64,000 bases of DNA from Ectopseudomonas composti (GTDB lineage: Bacteria > Pseudomonadota > Gammaproteobacteria > Pseudomonadales > Pseudomonadaceae). A program made the position numbers and the translations under genes. The first letter of the stretch is position 1, and every line of letters begins with the position of its first letter. The notes beneath the pieces are model-generated. The model was given only the letters and a program-made list of their open reading frames with translations, did not search any database and was not told the DNA's origin. The stretch spans positions 62,001-126,000 of the forward strand of contig NZ_LSSW01000032.1 of the NCBI RefSeq assembly GCF_001567565.1. The letters run 5' to 3'. Positions 8,445 to 17,157 of the stretch are shown here, in pieces.

Positions 8445-8967
8445 TGAACCTTTGCCCTTCTGGCACAGCCCGCTTTTAGAACCGTCACGAAATCAGGGTC
8501 AGATTTATTTTCCTCTGTGGCAGCACATCGCCTTGGGTGTACCAATAGCCCTAGCTCTTACCCTTTGTCCTTATTACCACTATTGCCAACCAACTCCTCC
8601 TCAAAGCGCTGCACAAAGCTACTCAAGCTAATGCCGAGCACCTGACAAATATCCCGTAGTTGGATCAGATCCAGCCGGCGGACCCCGCGTTCTACGTCGC
8701 TGACAAAGGACTGTGGGCGGTCAAGAGAGGAATCAGAGGAATCAGTGCGGCAGAGGAATCAGGGACAGACCACGATTCCCCTGCGGAATACAACTCCAGG
8801 CTACGCTTCGCAGGCCTATGCCGTGCACGAGCGGCATAAAGAACAGCCTGCTCGTCACGCCAAAACAGGACGCACGAGGCCACCGCCTCCGCCCCCTGCC
8901 ATGTAAACGCCACATTTTTCCTTGAACCTTTGCCCCTATTAGCCAGTCGGCTTTTAGAACCGTCGCG
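8445..8967. repeat. Degenerate 45-bp direct repeats bounding a remnant region
   Basis: Two 45-bp segments, 8445-8489 and 8923-8967, share TGAACCTTTGCCC at the left and GCTTTTAGAACCGTC at the right with a diverged middle. They are 478 bp apart and enclose the truncated regulator at 8558-8722. The enclosed sequence also has AATCAGG-type fragments (8491, 8728, 8756). I read the stretch 8402-8996 as decayed insertion debris with no intact gene. Confidence 0.6.
8558..8722 (-). pseudogene. 3' remnant of an XRE-type helix-turn-helix regulator
   Basis: Reading leftwards from 8722 there is an open frame of 54 codons ending at TAA (8560-8558). It encodes SFVSDVERGVRRLDLIQL followed by RDICQVLGISLSSFVQRF, the second half of a Cro/CI-type HTH (the SxVErGxRrlDlieL pattern) and its C-terminus. 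No start codon or first HTH helix precedes it; upstream is short-repeat debris (GAGGAATCAG copies). It looks like a truncated regulator left from an earlier insertion. Confidence 0.65.
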
Positions 8968-8996
8968 CTACGCGGCGCCAGCAAAGGATGCGTGTT

Positions 8997-10280
8997 ATGC
9001 GAGACCGCACCAGCAGGATCGCCGTTTCACCGCCGCACCTCGAACCGCTATGGCAGCGCTATCAGCGGGTACGCACCGCCAGTGAGCGGCTTTGCCAGCC
9101 GCTGGAGGCTGAGGATTACGTAATCCAGAGCATGCCGGACGTCAGCCCGCCGAAATGGCATCTGGCGCATGTCACCTGGTTCTTCGAGGCCTTCGTGCTG
9201 CAGCCCTTTCTGCCGGGCTATCGCCCGCTGGATGAGCGCTACGACCATCTGTTCAATTCCTACTACAAGACCCACGGCACGCCCTTCGAGCGGGCGCAGC
9301 GCGGGTTGTTGTCGCGGCCGACGGTGCGTGAGGTGTACGCCTATCGCCGCCATATCGATCTGGCCATGGCGCAGTTGCTCGACCAGCGCGATGTTGAGCT
9401 GGCCGACGAGGTGTTGCAACGTATCGAGCTAGGGCTAGAGCACGAGCAGCAGCATCAGGAGCTGCTGCTGATGGATATCAAGCACATCCTGGCGCAGAAC
9501 CCATTGCGACCGGTTTACCGCCACGACCTCAAGCCGGGCGGCGCGGCCGCAAGCGAACTGCGCTGGATCGAGTTTCCCGCCGGGTTGCGCCAGGTCGGCC
9601 ATGCCGGCGAGGGCTTTGCCTTCGATTGCGAGCGGCCGCGCCATCGGGTGTTCGTCGAGGCCTTTCAGTTGGCCAGCCGACCGGTGAGCAACGGCGAATA
9701 TCTTGAGTTCATCCGCGATGGCGGTTATCGCAGCACGGCGCTGTGGCTGGCCGACGGTTGGGATCATATCCAGCGTGCCGGCTGGCAGGCGCCGCTGTAC
9801 TGGCTGCGCGAGGGCGATGACTGGCTGGAGCTGACCCTGGGCGGCCCGCGCGAGCTGGATCTCGATGCGCCGGTTTGCCACCTGAGCTACTTCGAGGCCG
9901 AGGCCTTCGCCACCTGGGCGCAGGCGCGCTTGCCACGTGAGGAAGAGTGGGAAGTCGCCGCGCAGGACGAACCGCTGCGGGGCAACTTCGTCGAGAACGA
10001 TCATCTGCAACCGGTGGCTGCCGGTGCGGGCGATGGCTTGCAGCAGCTGTATGGCGATGTCTGGGAATGGACCGCCAGCGCCTATCGGCCCTACCCCGGC
10101 TTTCGCCCGCTGGGCGGCAGCCTGGGCGAGTACAACGGCAAGTTCATGTCCGGGCAGATGGTGTTGCGCGGCGGTTGCTGCGCCACGCCGACAGACCACG
10201 TTCGCCCCACCTATCGCAACTTCTTCTACCCCACCATGCGCTGGCAGTTCTCCGGCCTGCGCCTGGCCAAGGAGCTCTGA
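8997..10280 (+). CDS. egtB: Ergothioneine biosynthesis sulfoxide synthase EgtB
   Basis: 427 aa from the ATG at 8997, which has AGGA eight bases upstream; the ATG at 8988 overlaps that Shine-Dalgarno. The family joins trimethylhistidine (hercynine) to a thiol donor using iron(II) and oxygen. The N-terminal DinB-like domain carries WHLAH...WFFE (residues 54-64) and EHEQQHQE (148-155), giving the three-histidine iron site. The C-terminal half is a formylglycine-generating-enzyme-like fold (from about 180) with the RGGCC...RP.YRNFFYP signature. It lies 2 bp before egtD, so the two are co-transcribed. No egtA, egtC or egtE is nearby, so the thiol donor (cysteine or gamma-glutamylcysteine) and the lyase cannot be told. 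A selenoneine-type role is a less likely alternative. Confidence 0.88.
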   Translation: MRDRTSRIAVSPPHLEPLWQRYQRVRTASERLCQPLEAEDYVIQSMPDVSPPKWHLAHVTWFFEAFVLQPFLPGYRPLDERYDHLFNSYYKTHGTPFERAQRGLLSRPTVREVYAYRRHIDLAMAQLLDQRDVELADEVLQRIELGLEHEQQHQELLLMDIKHILAQNPLRPVYRHDLKPGGAAASELRWIEFPAGLRQVGHAGEGFAFDCERPRHRVFVEAFQLASRPVSNGEYLEFIRDGGYRSTALWLADGWDHIQRAGWQAPLYWLREGDDWLELTLGGPRELDLDAPVCHLSYFEAEAFATWAQARLPREEEWEVAAQDEPLRGNFVENDHLQPVAAGAGDGLQQLYGDVWEWTASAYRPYPGFRPLGGSLGEYNGKFMSGQMVLRGGCCATPTDHVRPTYRNFFYPTMRWQFSGLRLAKEL

Positions 10281-10282
10281 GC

Positions 10283-11245
10283 ATGGCATTGGCAATCCGT
10301 ACCCACGAACAAATCCTCAGCCCAGAACAGGACGCCCTGCGCGAGGAAGCGTTGCGCGGCTTCGCGGCCAGTCCGAAGGCGATGTCGCCGAAGTTCTTTT
10401 ACGATCATCGCGGCTCGCAGCTGTTCGAGATGATCTGCCTGCAGCCGGAGTACTACCCGACGCGCACCGAGGAAACCATCCTGCGCCTGGCCGCGCAGGA
10501 TATCGCCGAGCTGGCCGGGCGCAACGCCAGCCTGGTGGAGCTGGGCAGCGGTGCCAGCCGCAAGATTCGCCTGTTGCTCGAAGCCCTGCGCCCGGCGCGT
10601 TACCTGGGCATCGATATCTCCCGCGAGTTCCTGCATAGCTGTACCCGCCGTCTGGCCGCCGACTATCGCTGGCTCGATGTGCACGCGCTGTGCGCCGATT
10701 TCAGCCAGCCCCTGAAGCTACCTGCTGAGGCGCTGGGGCAACGTCCGCTAGCGTTCTTCCCCGGCTCCAGCATCGGCAACTTCGACCCGAGCGAGGCGCG
10801 CGCCTTTCTGCGCAACCTGCATCAGGCGTTGCCGGCAGGTAGCGGTCTGCTGATCGGTGTGGATCTGGTCAAGGACCGTCAGGTACTGGAGCGCGCCTAC
10901 AACGATCAGGCTGGGGTCACCGCGCTGTTCAACCTCAACCTGCTCGAGCGCATCCGCAACGAGCTGCACAGTGATATCGACCCTCGCCGTTTTCAGCACC
11001 GGGCCTTCTACAATGAAGCCGAGTCGCGCATTGAAATGCATCTGGTAAGCCGGCAGGCGCAGCGAGTGCGCATCGAGGATCGCGTGTTCGACTTCGCCGC
11101 TGGCGAAACCCTGCACACGGAGAACTCCTACAAGTACACGCCCAGTGGCTTTCGTGAGTTGGCCGGGGCGTGCGGCTTCACCTCGGTCGCCATGTGGCGC
11201 GACCCGGCGCAGTTGTTCAGCGTGCATTTTTTGCGGCGGGAGTGA
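10283..11245 (+). CDS. egtD: L-histidine N-alpha-methyltransferase EgtD
   Basis: 320 aa SAM-dependent methyltransferase of the DUF2260 family, which trimethylates histidine to hercynine, the first step of ergothioneine synthesis. Visible signatures are KFFYDHRGSQLFE near 37-49, PEYYPTRTE at 55-63, the SAM loop ELGSGAS at 86-92, and FFPGSSIGNF, typical of EgtD. The open frame extends far upstream into egtB, but the ATG at 10283, two bases after the egtB stop, gives the family length and start (MALAIRTHEQ). Translation is probably coupled to egtB. Together the two genes are the core of the pathway. Confidence 0.9.
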   Translation: MALAIRTHEQILSPEQDALREEALRGFAASPKAMSPKFFYDHRGSQLFEMICLQPEYYPTRTEETILRLAAQDIAELAGRNASLVELGSGASRKIRLLLEALRPARYLGIDISREFLHSCTRRLAADYRWLDVHALCADFSQPLKLPAEALGQRPLAFFPGSSIGNFDPSEARAFLRNLHQALPAGSGLLIGVDLVKDRQVLERAYNDQAGVTALFNLNLLERIRNELHSDIDPRRFQHRAFYNEAESRIEMHLVSRQAQRVRIEDRVFDFAAGETLHTENSYKYTPSGFRELAGACGFTSVAMWRDPAQLFSVHFLRRE

Positions 11246-11477
11246 AGGAACTTCGCCAGGGAGAAATGGCGAGCCGTCGCCAGGGGTGGGATAAGCAAAT
11301 TGCTGCGTGATTTTCTGCCCTCTCCCCCAGCCCCCACCCTGTGCCCCAGCCCTTCGCAGAGCTCAGGTCGCGACAGCGGGCGGAGCGGTGCTTCGCTGTT
11401 TCCGCTGTAGCCCCATGAATGGGAGAGGGGAGAAAAGCGCGTTCAACATTAGTAGGCGAGCAAGCTCGGGACAGGCC

Positions 11478-11636
11478 TCAGCGTTTGGCGATGATGTACA
11501 CGGCGTGGACGATACCGGGGATGTAGCCGAGCAGGGTGAGCAGGATGTTCAGCCAGAACGCGCCGCCGAAACCGACCTGGAGAAATACGCCCAGCGGTGG
11601 CAGCAGGATGGCGATGAGGATACGAATAAGATCCAT
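11478..11636 (-). CDS. YqaE/Pmp3-family small membrane protein
   Basis: 52 aa, two membrane helices, with the family pattern ILLPPLGVFLQVG, then LLTLLGYIPGIVHAVYII. Yeast Pmp3 and plant RCI2 homologues are linked to membrane potential and salt or cold stress; the bacterial role is not well defined. The ATG at 11636 has GAGGAG immediately upstream on the minus strand, which rules out the longer in-frame start at 11807. It stands alone between egtD and the response regulator. The 232 bp towards egtD hold only an imperfect CCCTCTCCC/GGGAGAGGG palindrome. Confidence 0.87.
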   Translation of the reverse strand: MDLIRILIAILLPPLGVFLQVGFGGAFWLNILLTLLGYIPGIVHAVYIIAKR

Positions 11637-11780
11637 GCGGTACTCCTCTACATTCCATAAGTGGTACATGAACAGACTGCGGCTACCGCTTTGCAGTTCA
11701 TTCCGGGTGACGAAGCCGGCGGCAATACTGAGAACCAGACGCTGGCGCCACCGCAGATATGACCTTAGTCTGGCGACACG

Positions 11781-12431
11781 ATGGAAATATCCAGCATGTC
11801 TGAACAATCACGACAAGAACGCATCATCGTCGCCGACGATCATCCGGTTTTCCGCGACGGTCTGTGTCGTATCGCCCAGCGCGTCTTCCCCCAGGCGTGC
11901 ATCCTCGAAGCCGGAGACATGGATGAGGTGCTGAGCCTGGCGCATGCTGGCCCGGCGCCGAACCTGTTCATGCTCGACCTGCTGTTCCCCGGTCAATCGC
12001 CGCAGGCCATCAGCGCATTGCGCCAAGGCTTTGCGCGCAGCTCGATCGTGATCGTGTCGATGGTCGACAACCGCGAGCTGATCGATGAGGTGATGGCCGC
12101 AGGTGCCGACGGTTTCATCGGCAAGGCGACGCCGCCGGATGAAATCGCCGATGCGTTGCTGGCCGTAAGCGCCGGGGAGTTCATCCTGACCCTGGGCCCA
12201 TCCGGCGTACCGGCCCTGGTCGCGGACCGCCATCTGCTCGAGCAGTTGACGCCACGCCAGCAGGAGGTACTGCGGCTGGTGGTACGCGGCCTGTCGAACA
12301 AGGAAATCGCCCGTGAACTGGCGATCTCGCCCTTTACCGTGCGCATCCATGTGTCGTCGCTGCTGCGCACGCTCGACGTCAGCAGCCGCGCCGCAGCCGC
12401 CGCCAAGGGCGCCAAGGCCGGGCTGGTGTAA
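11781..12431 (+). CDS. LuxR-family (NarL-type) response regulator
   Basis: 216 aa. The receiver domain spans about 14-130, with acidic pocket ADD at 18-20 and phospho-acceptor D66 in LFMLDLLFPG. A C-terminal LuxR helix-turn-helix begins at LTPRQQEVLRLV, followed by LSNKEIARELAISPFTV. The ATG at 11781 and one five codons later (MSEQS) are both possible; neither has a strong Shine-Dalgarno. It converges with the hybrid kinase, the two stops being only 3 bp apart, so they are probably partners. By position and type the pair resembles P. aeruginosa PA1396/PA1397; that identity is inference. Confidence 0.86.
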   Translation: MEISSMSEQSRQERIIVADDHPVFRDGLCRIAQRVFPQACILEAGDMDEVLSLAHAGPAPNLFMLDLLFPGQSPQAISALRQGFARSSIVIVSMVDNRELIDEVMAAGADGFIGKATPPDEIADALLAVSAGEFILTLGPSGVPALVADRHLLEQLTPRQQEVLRLVVRGLSNKEIARELAISPFTVRIHVSSLLRTLDVSSRAAAAAKGAKAGLV

Positions 12432-12434
12432 GCA

Positions 12435-14066
12435 TCACGCAGTCTTGAGCTTGAGCTTCAAGGCCACCAGCAGCGAACGCAGCTCGGCGGGCTGCACCGG
12501 TTTCGACAGGATCGGAATATCGCTGTCACCCACCTGCTCCTGCACACGACGCACGTCGTGCCCGGTCATGATGATCGCCGGCACCTTGCGCCCACTGCTG
12601 CGCCGCACGTGCTGGATGCAGTCGGCCCCCGACGCTTCGGTGCCGAGGTCGAAGTCGGTCACCACCAGATCGAACTGCGCAGAGGTATCGGGCAGCGTGC
12701 TGAAGGTGGCGACTTCGCAGCCCCATTTCTGCAGCAAGGTGGCGGTGGCCAGCAGCACGTTCTGATCGTCCTCGATCAGGCACACGCGCAAGCCATCGAG
12801 CATGCGTGGCGCCTGCAGGCTGCTGCCCTTTGCCGAGGACAGCACGCTCGGCGCCTCGACGCGTTGCAGGCCGTCGATCACCGCCCGCGTACCGCGTGCC
12901 TCCACGGAGCGAATGCTCACGCGCATGTCCATCAGCGCACCCAGGCGTCTGACGATGGCCAGGCCCAGGCCCATTCCCTCGACGTCGCTGTCTCGATCCT
13001 GCCGCACGCGATAGAACTCCTCGAAGACGCTGTCGAGATGGCCGGCGGCGATGCCGCGTCCCTTGTCGTAGACCTCGATGGCGACGCCTGTCCCGCGACG
13101 CCGACAGGCGATCAGCAGCGGTTTACCCGGCGCGTATTTCAGGGCATTGGACAGCAGGTTCTGCAGCATGGTGGTGAGTAGCACCGGGTCGGCATGCACG
13201 TGCAGCGGCGGGCAATGCAGGCGGATTTCCACTCCGGCCCAGCGCGCCGCCTCGGCATTCTGCTGGATGAGTTGCTGCAGCAGGCCGCGCAGTTCCAGCG
13301 GCTCCAGTTGCGGCACCACCTTACCGCTGTCGAGCGAGTACATGTCGAGAATCGTGCGGAACAAACGCGCGACGCTGTGCAGTGATTTGTCGATGTTCTC
13401 CACCAGGCGCCGCTGCTCGGTATCCAGGCTGCTGTCGCGCAGGCAGGCGGTGAACAGGCTGATGGAATGAATGGGTTGTCGCAGGTCATGACTGGCCTGG
13501 GCGAGAAACTGCGACTTGGCGCGGTTGGCAGCCTGCTCGGCCTCAGCCGCCTGGCGCGAGCGCTTGAGCAGCGCGTGCATGTAGGCCGGTGCCATCAGAG
13601 TGGTGAGCAACAACGTGACGATCAGATAGGGCTGGGACTGCCAGTACGCCGACAGGCTGGCGGCCACGGTCAGCGACAGCAATGCCATCACGGTGGCCAA
13701 CAACAGGTAGCCTGAGCCGTAGCGCAAGCCATAGCCGATGGTGACCCAGAGCAGAATCGCATAGACCGGCAGCATGGCCGCGCCACCGTGTGCCATGGCT
13801 ACCGTTATACCGGCGTAGTCGGTAAGCATGGTGATCAGACGCCGCCCACGATAGCTGCCTGGACGTCGCCGGATATCGAACCAGATCAGTGCGGCGGCGA
13901 CGCTGAAAACGCCTTCGAGAACGAAGATCTTCCATACCAGCGCCGGATTGATCAGCGAAAGATGGTAGAGGATCACGATGTAGCAGGCCGCGACCGACAT
14001 GAAGACCAGGCGCACCCCAGCCTGAGCGCGTTCGGTGTCGTAAGCGGCGGTGGCGTTCGCGGACAT
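12435..14066 (-). CDS. Hybrid sensor histidine kinase with RpfC-like membrane input and receiver
   Basis: 543 aa from the ATG at 14066 (MSANATAAYD). The N-terminus has about five membrane helices. Residues near 107-125 read WVTIGYGLRYGSGYLL, very like the membrane input of the Xanthomonas DSF sensor RpfC as I recall it. A dimerisation helix with H193 in ASHDLRQPIHS, an ATPase domain (NLLSNALKYAPGK; GMGLGLAIV) and a C-terminal receiver (DLVVTDFDLG) follow. There is no HPt domain. The receiver on the kinase plus a separate LuxR regulator suggests a branched phosphorelay. An in-frame start at 14141 exists but lacks support. Confidence 0.88.
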   Translation of the reverse strand: MSANATAAYDTERAQAGVRLVFMSVAACYIVILYHLSLINPALVWKIFVLEGVFSVAAALIWFDIRRRPGSYRGRRLITMLTDYAGITVAMAHGGAAMLPVYAILLWVTIGYGLRYGSGYLLLATVMALLSLTVAASLSAYWQSQPYLIVTLLLTTLMAPAYMHALLKRSRQAAEAEQAANRAKSQFLAQASHDLRQPIHSISLFTACLRDSSLDTEQRRLVENIDKSLHSVARLFRTILDMYSLDSGKVVPQLEPLELRGLLQQLIQQNAEAARWAGVEIRLHCPPLHVHADPVLLTTMLQNLLSNALKYAPGKPLLIACRRRGTGVAIEVYDKGRGIAAGHLDSVFEEFYRVRQDRDSDVEGMGLGLAIVRRLGALMDMRVSIRSVEARGTRAVIDGLQRVEAPSVLSSAKGSSLQAPRMLDGLRVCLIEDDQNVLLATATLLQKWGCEVATFSTLPDTSAQFDLVVTDFDLGTEASGADCIQHVRRSSGRKVPAIIMTGHDVRRVQEQVGDSDIPILSKPVQPAELRSLLVALKLKLKTA

Positions 14067-14261
14067 GCCGTTTCCCTGCTGATCACAGCTCGTGTGGTGT
14101 GCCGGCACCTTAGGCCGGAGCCCCCGAACGGCGCAAGGCACGGATGGGCAGGCAAAGAGGCACTAGTACACCCGTACTATTTAAGCCTGCATCAGCCCTT
14201 CCTAGAATCCGGGCAACCCCTCGGCATTGGGCTGGGGCACGGTCTTGGAAGGGAGTGTCTG

Positions 14262-14630
14262 ATGAACATCAAAGGAACCCTCGGAGTCATTGCGAGCGCC
14301 ACGCTGCTGGTCTCTCTGAGCGGATGCCTGGCGCAGAACACGCAAACCCAGGGTCTGCAGAACGCCCAGCTGGCCAACGATCCCTGCGCACCGAGCGCGA
14401 CCAGCGACCTTATCGCCACCGGACGTAGCCTGCTGCAGATGGCCAATACCGTGCTGGAAACGCAGCAGAGCTTCAATGGCAACAGCGCGACCTATGCCAA
14501 GCGTATGGAGGTCGCGCAAAACGCGCAGAAGGTCAACCAGAGCCAGAATGTACTGAACAACATAGAGAGCCTGGCGGGTGCCGGTCAGCAGCCATGCGTG
14601 CCAGCCGCACCTGCCAGCGCAGCACGCTGA
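14262..14630 (+). CDS. Small secreted lipoprotein of unknown function
   Basis: 122 aa. A type II signal peptide ends in LVSLSGC, a clear lipobox, so the mature protein begins at Cys21 or so and is lipid-anchored. The mature part is polar and Gln/Asn-rich with two further cysteines (NDPC, QQPC) near its ends, which could form a disulphide. The ATG at 14262 has GGAAGGGAG upstream; the much longer upstream frame is antisense to the kinase and is rejected. Divergent from the kinase gene. I do not recognise the family. Confidence 0.82.
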   Translation: MNIKGTLGVIASATLLVSLSGCLAQNTQTQGLQNAQLANDPCAPSATSDLIATGRSLLQMANTVLETQQSFNGNSATYAKRMEVAQNAQKVNQSQNVLNNIESLAGAGQQPCVPAAPASAAR

Positions 14631-14640
14631 TAAGCAGCAC

Positions 14641-15738
14641 TCAAAGCCGCACGTCGAACTTGTCCAGCAGCAGCTCGGTCGGCATATCGGCGCTGACCAG
14701 TTGATTGCGGCCGCGCTGCTTGCCGCTGTACAGGCGGCGGTCGGCGGCGCGATAGAGCTCGGCGGCGCTGCGACCGTCTCGCGGCCAGGCGGCCAGGCCA
14801 AAGGTGGCGGACAGTTCGATCTGCTCGCCGTCGTAGTCCAGCGGTTGCTCGGCGATCTGCCGGCGCAGCTTCTCCACCAGCGGGTCGGCGCCGGTGCTGT
14901 CGGTATGGCGCAGCAGCAGGCCGAACTCCTCCCCACCCAGGCGCCCGAGAAAATCGGTAACGCGCAGGCGCTGCTGCAGGGTCTGGCAGATGTGCTGCAA
15001 GGCCATGTCGCCAGCCTCGTGCCCCCACTGGTCGTTGACCTGTTTGAAGTGGTCGACGTCGAGCAGCACCAGTACCAGATGCCCATTGCTGCGCTCAGCC
15101 TCCTGGATGGCGCGCTGCAGCGCATGCTGAAAACTGCCACGGCTGGCGGCGCCGGTCAGCGAGTCGGTCTGCGCCTGGCGCTCCAGCTCCTCGTAGGCCT
15201 GCATGCGCAAGCCGTCGTAGATATGCACGAACACCAGGATCAGCACGCCACACAGGGCCGCGTTGCCGATATCGATCAGGCCGTGGGTGTCGAGGTTCAC
15301 GCGGTTGTCGGCGAAGTACAGCAAAAGCCCCGCGAGCATGAAGGGAGCGGTGAGCAGGAAGGCACGCTGCTTGCCCAGCAGCAGGTAGGCCAGCAGCGGA
15401 ATCATGTACAGCCAGACGAAAGCTCCCGATGAGGCATCCGGCATGACGATGATGTAGAGGATGAAGCAGAAGGTCGGGATCAGGTACAGGTAGATCCACA
15501 GGTACAGACGTCGAGCACGCTCGATGCGCCAGGCGCCGAACAGCAGCAAGGCGGTGCACAGCACCTCGATGATGGCGAACGGATAGTTGCCGGCCAGCGC
15601 CTGCAGGATGGAGAAGCCGCCCAGGGTCAGGCCGGTGGCGAGCAGGATGGTACGCATCAGCGCACGCTTGCCGGACTCACGCAGCCCTTCGCAGTGCCCT
15701 GCTACATCCCTGTGATCGTTATAGTCGCCATCGCCCAT
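14641..15738 (-). CDS. Membrane diguanylate cyclase (GGDEF)
   Basis: 365 aa from the ATG at 15738; a GTG at 15792 would add 18 residues of low-complexity sequence. The first 180 residues hold about six membrane helices in the arrangement of the MASE-like/7TM sensor cyclases. The C-terminal GGDEF domain starts near DSLTGAASRG and has an active GGEEF motif. It is preceded at five residues by RVTD, an inhibitory I-site, so feedback by c-di-GMP is expected. It converges with the lipoprotein gene, 10 bp between stops. Confidence 0.88.
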   Translation of the reverse strand: MGDGDYNDHRDVAGHCEGLRESGKRALMRTILLATGLTLGGFSILQALAGNYPFAIIEVLCTALLLFGAWRIERARRLYLWIYLYLIPTFCFILYIIVMPDASSGAFVWLYMIPLLAYLLLGKQRAFLLTAPFMLAGLLLYFADNRVNLDTHGLIDIGNAALCGVLILVFVHIYDGLRMQAYEELERQAQTDSLTGAASRGSFQHALQRAIQEAERSNGHLVLVLLDVDHFKQVNDQWGHEAGDMALQHICQTLQQRLRVTDFLGRLGGEEFGLLLRHTDSTGADPLVEKLRRQIAEQPLDYDGEQIELSATFGLAAWPRDGRSAAELYRAADRRLYSGKQRGRNQLVSADMPTELLLDKFDVRL

Positions 15739-15861
15739 TTTATTGCCCAGTACCGCCGCCCTCGATACGCCCAGCAGGCCATTGAAAACCACTCACGCTG
15801 TTTCAACGACCTGCGCCCCCCGCAGCGCACCATCAGGCAACTATAGACGTCGTTGCCCGTT

Positions 15862-17157
15862 TTACACCGCGTAACCCAGAACGCGCGGCAGCCACAGGGC
15901 GATTTCCGGGAAGATCGCCACCAGCAGCAGGGCGCTGGACATCACCACGACGAACAGCGCGGCCCAGCCAACGGTCTGTTCCAGGCGGATCTTGGCGACT
16001 TCCGCCGTGACCATCAGGTTGATCGCCACCGGTGGGGTGAACTGGCCGATGGCGATATTCATCGCCAGCAGGATGCCGAACCACACCGGGTTCCAGCCGA
16101 AGTGCTGCATCACCGGAATCAGGATCGGCATCAGGATCAGGTAGATGGAGATGGCATCGAGCAGCATGCCGGCCAGCAGCACGGCGAGCATCACCAGCGC
16201 CAGCAGCACCCAGCCGTTGTCCGACAGCGAGATCAGCCATTCGGCCAGATGGCGGAAGGTGCCGAGCATGGTGCCGGCCCAGGCGAAGATGCCGGCCAGG
16301 GCGATGATCAGCATCACCACACCGGAGATCACGCCCGCCTCGCCACACAGGCGCCAGAGGCTGCGCCAGTCCAGCTCACGGGTGACGAACAGGCCGACCA
16401 GCACGCCATAGGTCACCCCGACCACGGCCGCTTCGGTCGGCGTGAACAGGCCGCTGCGCAGGCCGCCGAGGATCAGCACCGGGGCGAACAACGCTGGCAG
16501 CGCCTGCTTGAAGCTTGCGCCGATAGCCGGGCGCTCGCCCTCTTCCGGGCTCTCCCAACCATAGCGACGCGACAGCAGCCAGGCTGGTAGCAACAGCACC
16601 AGGCCGGCGAGGATGCCGGGGAACAGGCCGGCGGCGAACAACGCGCGCAGGTCCACGCCCGGCACCACGATGGAGTAGAGAATCAGCGCAATCGACGGCG
16701 GAATCAGGATCGCGGTCGAGGCGGATGCCGCGATCAGCGTGGCCGAGAACGGCTTGGGGTAACCGGCCTTGGTCATGCTCGGCAGCATCACCATGGCCAC
16801 GGCGGCGGCGTCGGCCGGGCCGGAACCGCTCATGCCGCCCATGATCAGGCACACCAGCACCGCGACCAGGGCCAGGCCGCCATGCCGTGGGCCGATCAGC
16901 GCCTGGGCGAAGCGTACCAATCTGAGCGCCACGCCGGCTTTCTCGAACACCAGGCCGGTGAGGATGAACAGCGGAATGGCGATCAGCGGGTACTTGGCCA
17001 CGCCGTTGTAGGTGTTGGTGCCGAGGGTGGCGAGCATGTCCGGCGACAGGCCGGCGATGATTCCGATGGCCCCGGACAGGCCGAGGGCGAACGCCACCGG
17101 CACACCGAGCGCCAGCAGCACGACGAAACTGAGGATCAGCCAAAGATCAGGGCTCAT
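15862..17157 (-). CDS. TRAP transporter large permease (DctM family)
   Basis: 431 aa with about twelve membrane segments, the family length. Typical signatures are the MGGMSGSGPADAAAVAMVMLP region and IPLFILTGLVF. DctM is the ion-coupled translocating subunit of a tripartite ATP-independent uptake system for carboxylates. Its start overlaps the end of the small permease by 11 bp, so translation is coupled. It is the last gene of the dctP-dctQ-dctM operon. The substrate is not readable from sequence. Confidence 0.92.
   Translation of the reverse strand: MSPDLWLILSFVVLLALGVPVAFALGLSGAIGIIAGLSPDMLATLGTNTYNGVAKYPLIAIPLFILTGLVFEKAGVALRLVRFAQALIGPRHGGLALVAVLVCLIMGGMSGSGPADAAAVAMVMLPSMTKAGYPKPFSATLIAASASTAILIPPSIALILYSIVVPGVDLRALFAAGLFPGILAGLVLLLPAWLLSRRYGWESPEEGERPAIGASFKQALPALFAPVLILGGLRSGLFTPTEAAVVGVTYGVLVGLFVTRELDWRSLWRLCGEAGVISGVVMLIIALAGIFAWAGTMLGTFRHLAEWLISLSDNGWVLLALVMLAVLLAGMLLDAISIYLILMPILIPVMQHFGWNPVWFGILLAMNIAIGQFTPPVAINLMVTAEVAKIRLEQTVGWAALFVVVMSSALLLVAIFPEIALWLPRVLGYAV

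Noticed and set aside
9947..10282. Long 5' extension of egtD into egtB
   Set aside because: The extension is an out-of-frame reading of EgtB; the ATG at 10283 fits the family and the coupled position.
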